Below are positions 6,624-6,648 of a DNA stretch of 6,648 nt, in pieces. The stretch's first letter is position 1. Each line of letters opens with the position of its first letter. The stretch is from the NCBI GenBank assembly GCA_900757695.1, contig CAAEOU010000337.1, positions 1 to 6,648 on the forward strand. The letters are read 5' to 3'. Position numbers and translations under genes: made by a program. The stretch is from an uncultured Oscillospiraceae bacterium. GTDB lineage: Bacteria > Bacillota_A > Clostridia > Oscillospirales > Oscillospiraceae. The notes below the pieces were generated by a model. The model was given only the letters and a program-made list of their open reading frames with translations, was not told the origin of the DNA and did not search any database.

Positions 6624-6648
6624 ATGGAGAAGCTTGATTTGCAGCGGC
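6624..6648 (+). CDS. Start of an unidentified gene, cut by the window edge
   Basis: An ATG at 6624 has an excellent ribosome binding site, AAGGAGG (6610-6616), 7 nt upstream. Eight codons (MEKLDLQR) are visible before the window ends. That is too little to identify the protein. In many Firmicutes the gene after sigA is trmK, the tRNA (adenine(22)-N1)-methyltransferase, whose N-terminus is typically a short Leu/Arg-rich stretch. The visible residues are compatible with that, but the suggestion rests almost wholly on gene order. Confidence 0.7.

Noticed and set aside
1..6648. Search for a novel system, mobile element, CRISPR array, tRNA or rRNA gene
   Set aside because: All coding capacity is accounted for by conserved core genes with short gaps. 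No inverted-repeat-bounded element, integrase, regularly spaced repeat array or cloverleaf-like sequence was seen by eye on either strand.

Overview
This 6.6 kb window is a co-directional stretch of core bacterial housekeeping genes, all on the + strand. Protein sequences, strong GGAGG ribosome binding sites and intrinsic terminators point to a low-to-moderate-GC Firmicute of class Clostridia. The genes themselves are fairly GC-rich, as in gut Oscillospiraceae/Ruminococcaceae-type lineages. That placement is inferred from the style of the proteins and the gene order, not from a database search.

Layout: (1) An AT-rich upstream region carries a near-consensus extended -10 promoter. It drives a short leader with a small hairpin, then rpmE (four-cysteine, zinc-type ribosomal protein L31), closed by a 13-bp intrinsic terminator. 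(2) A run of five genes follows: hflX (ribosome-associated GTPase), a YigZ/IMPACT-family gene, dgt (HD-domain dNTP triphosphohydrolase), dnaG (primase) and rpoD/sigA (primary sigma factor). Gaps are 15, 64, 57 and 5 nt with the starts chosen here. Strand, spacing and the lack of a strong terminator suggest one transcription unit, possibly modulated by a hairpin plus T-run at the dgt/dnaG junction. (3) A hairpin terminator follows rpoD. A new promoter and ribosome binding site then lead into a gene of which only eight codons are present.

Functionally, dgt-dnaG-rpoD is a clostridial form of the 'macromolecular synthesis' cluster: dNTP pool control, replication priming and housekeeping transcription initiation. 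The classical rpsU-dnaG-rpoD operon of enterobacteria has rpsU where dgt sits here. rpmE and hflX both concern the ribosome but are separated by a terminator.

I found no mobile element, CRISPR array, tRNA/rRNA gene, defence system or obviously novel gene. The observations worth a second look are regulatory: the L31 leader hairpin, the possible attenuator before dnaG, non-obvious start codons (TTG for dnaG, an internal ATG for rpoD), and an 11-bp-period direct repeat at the left edge.
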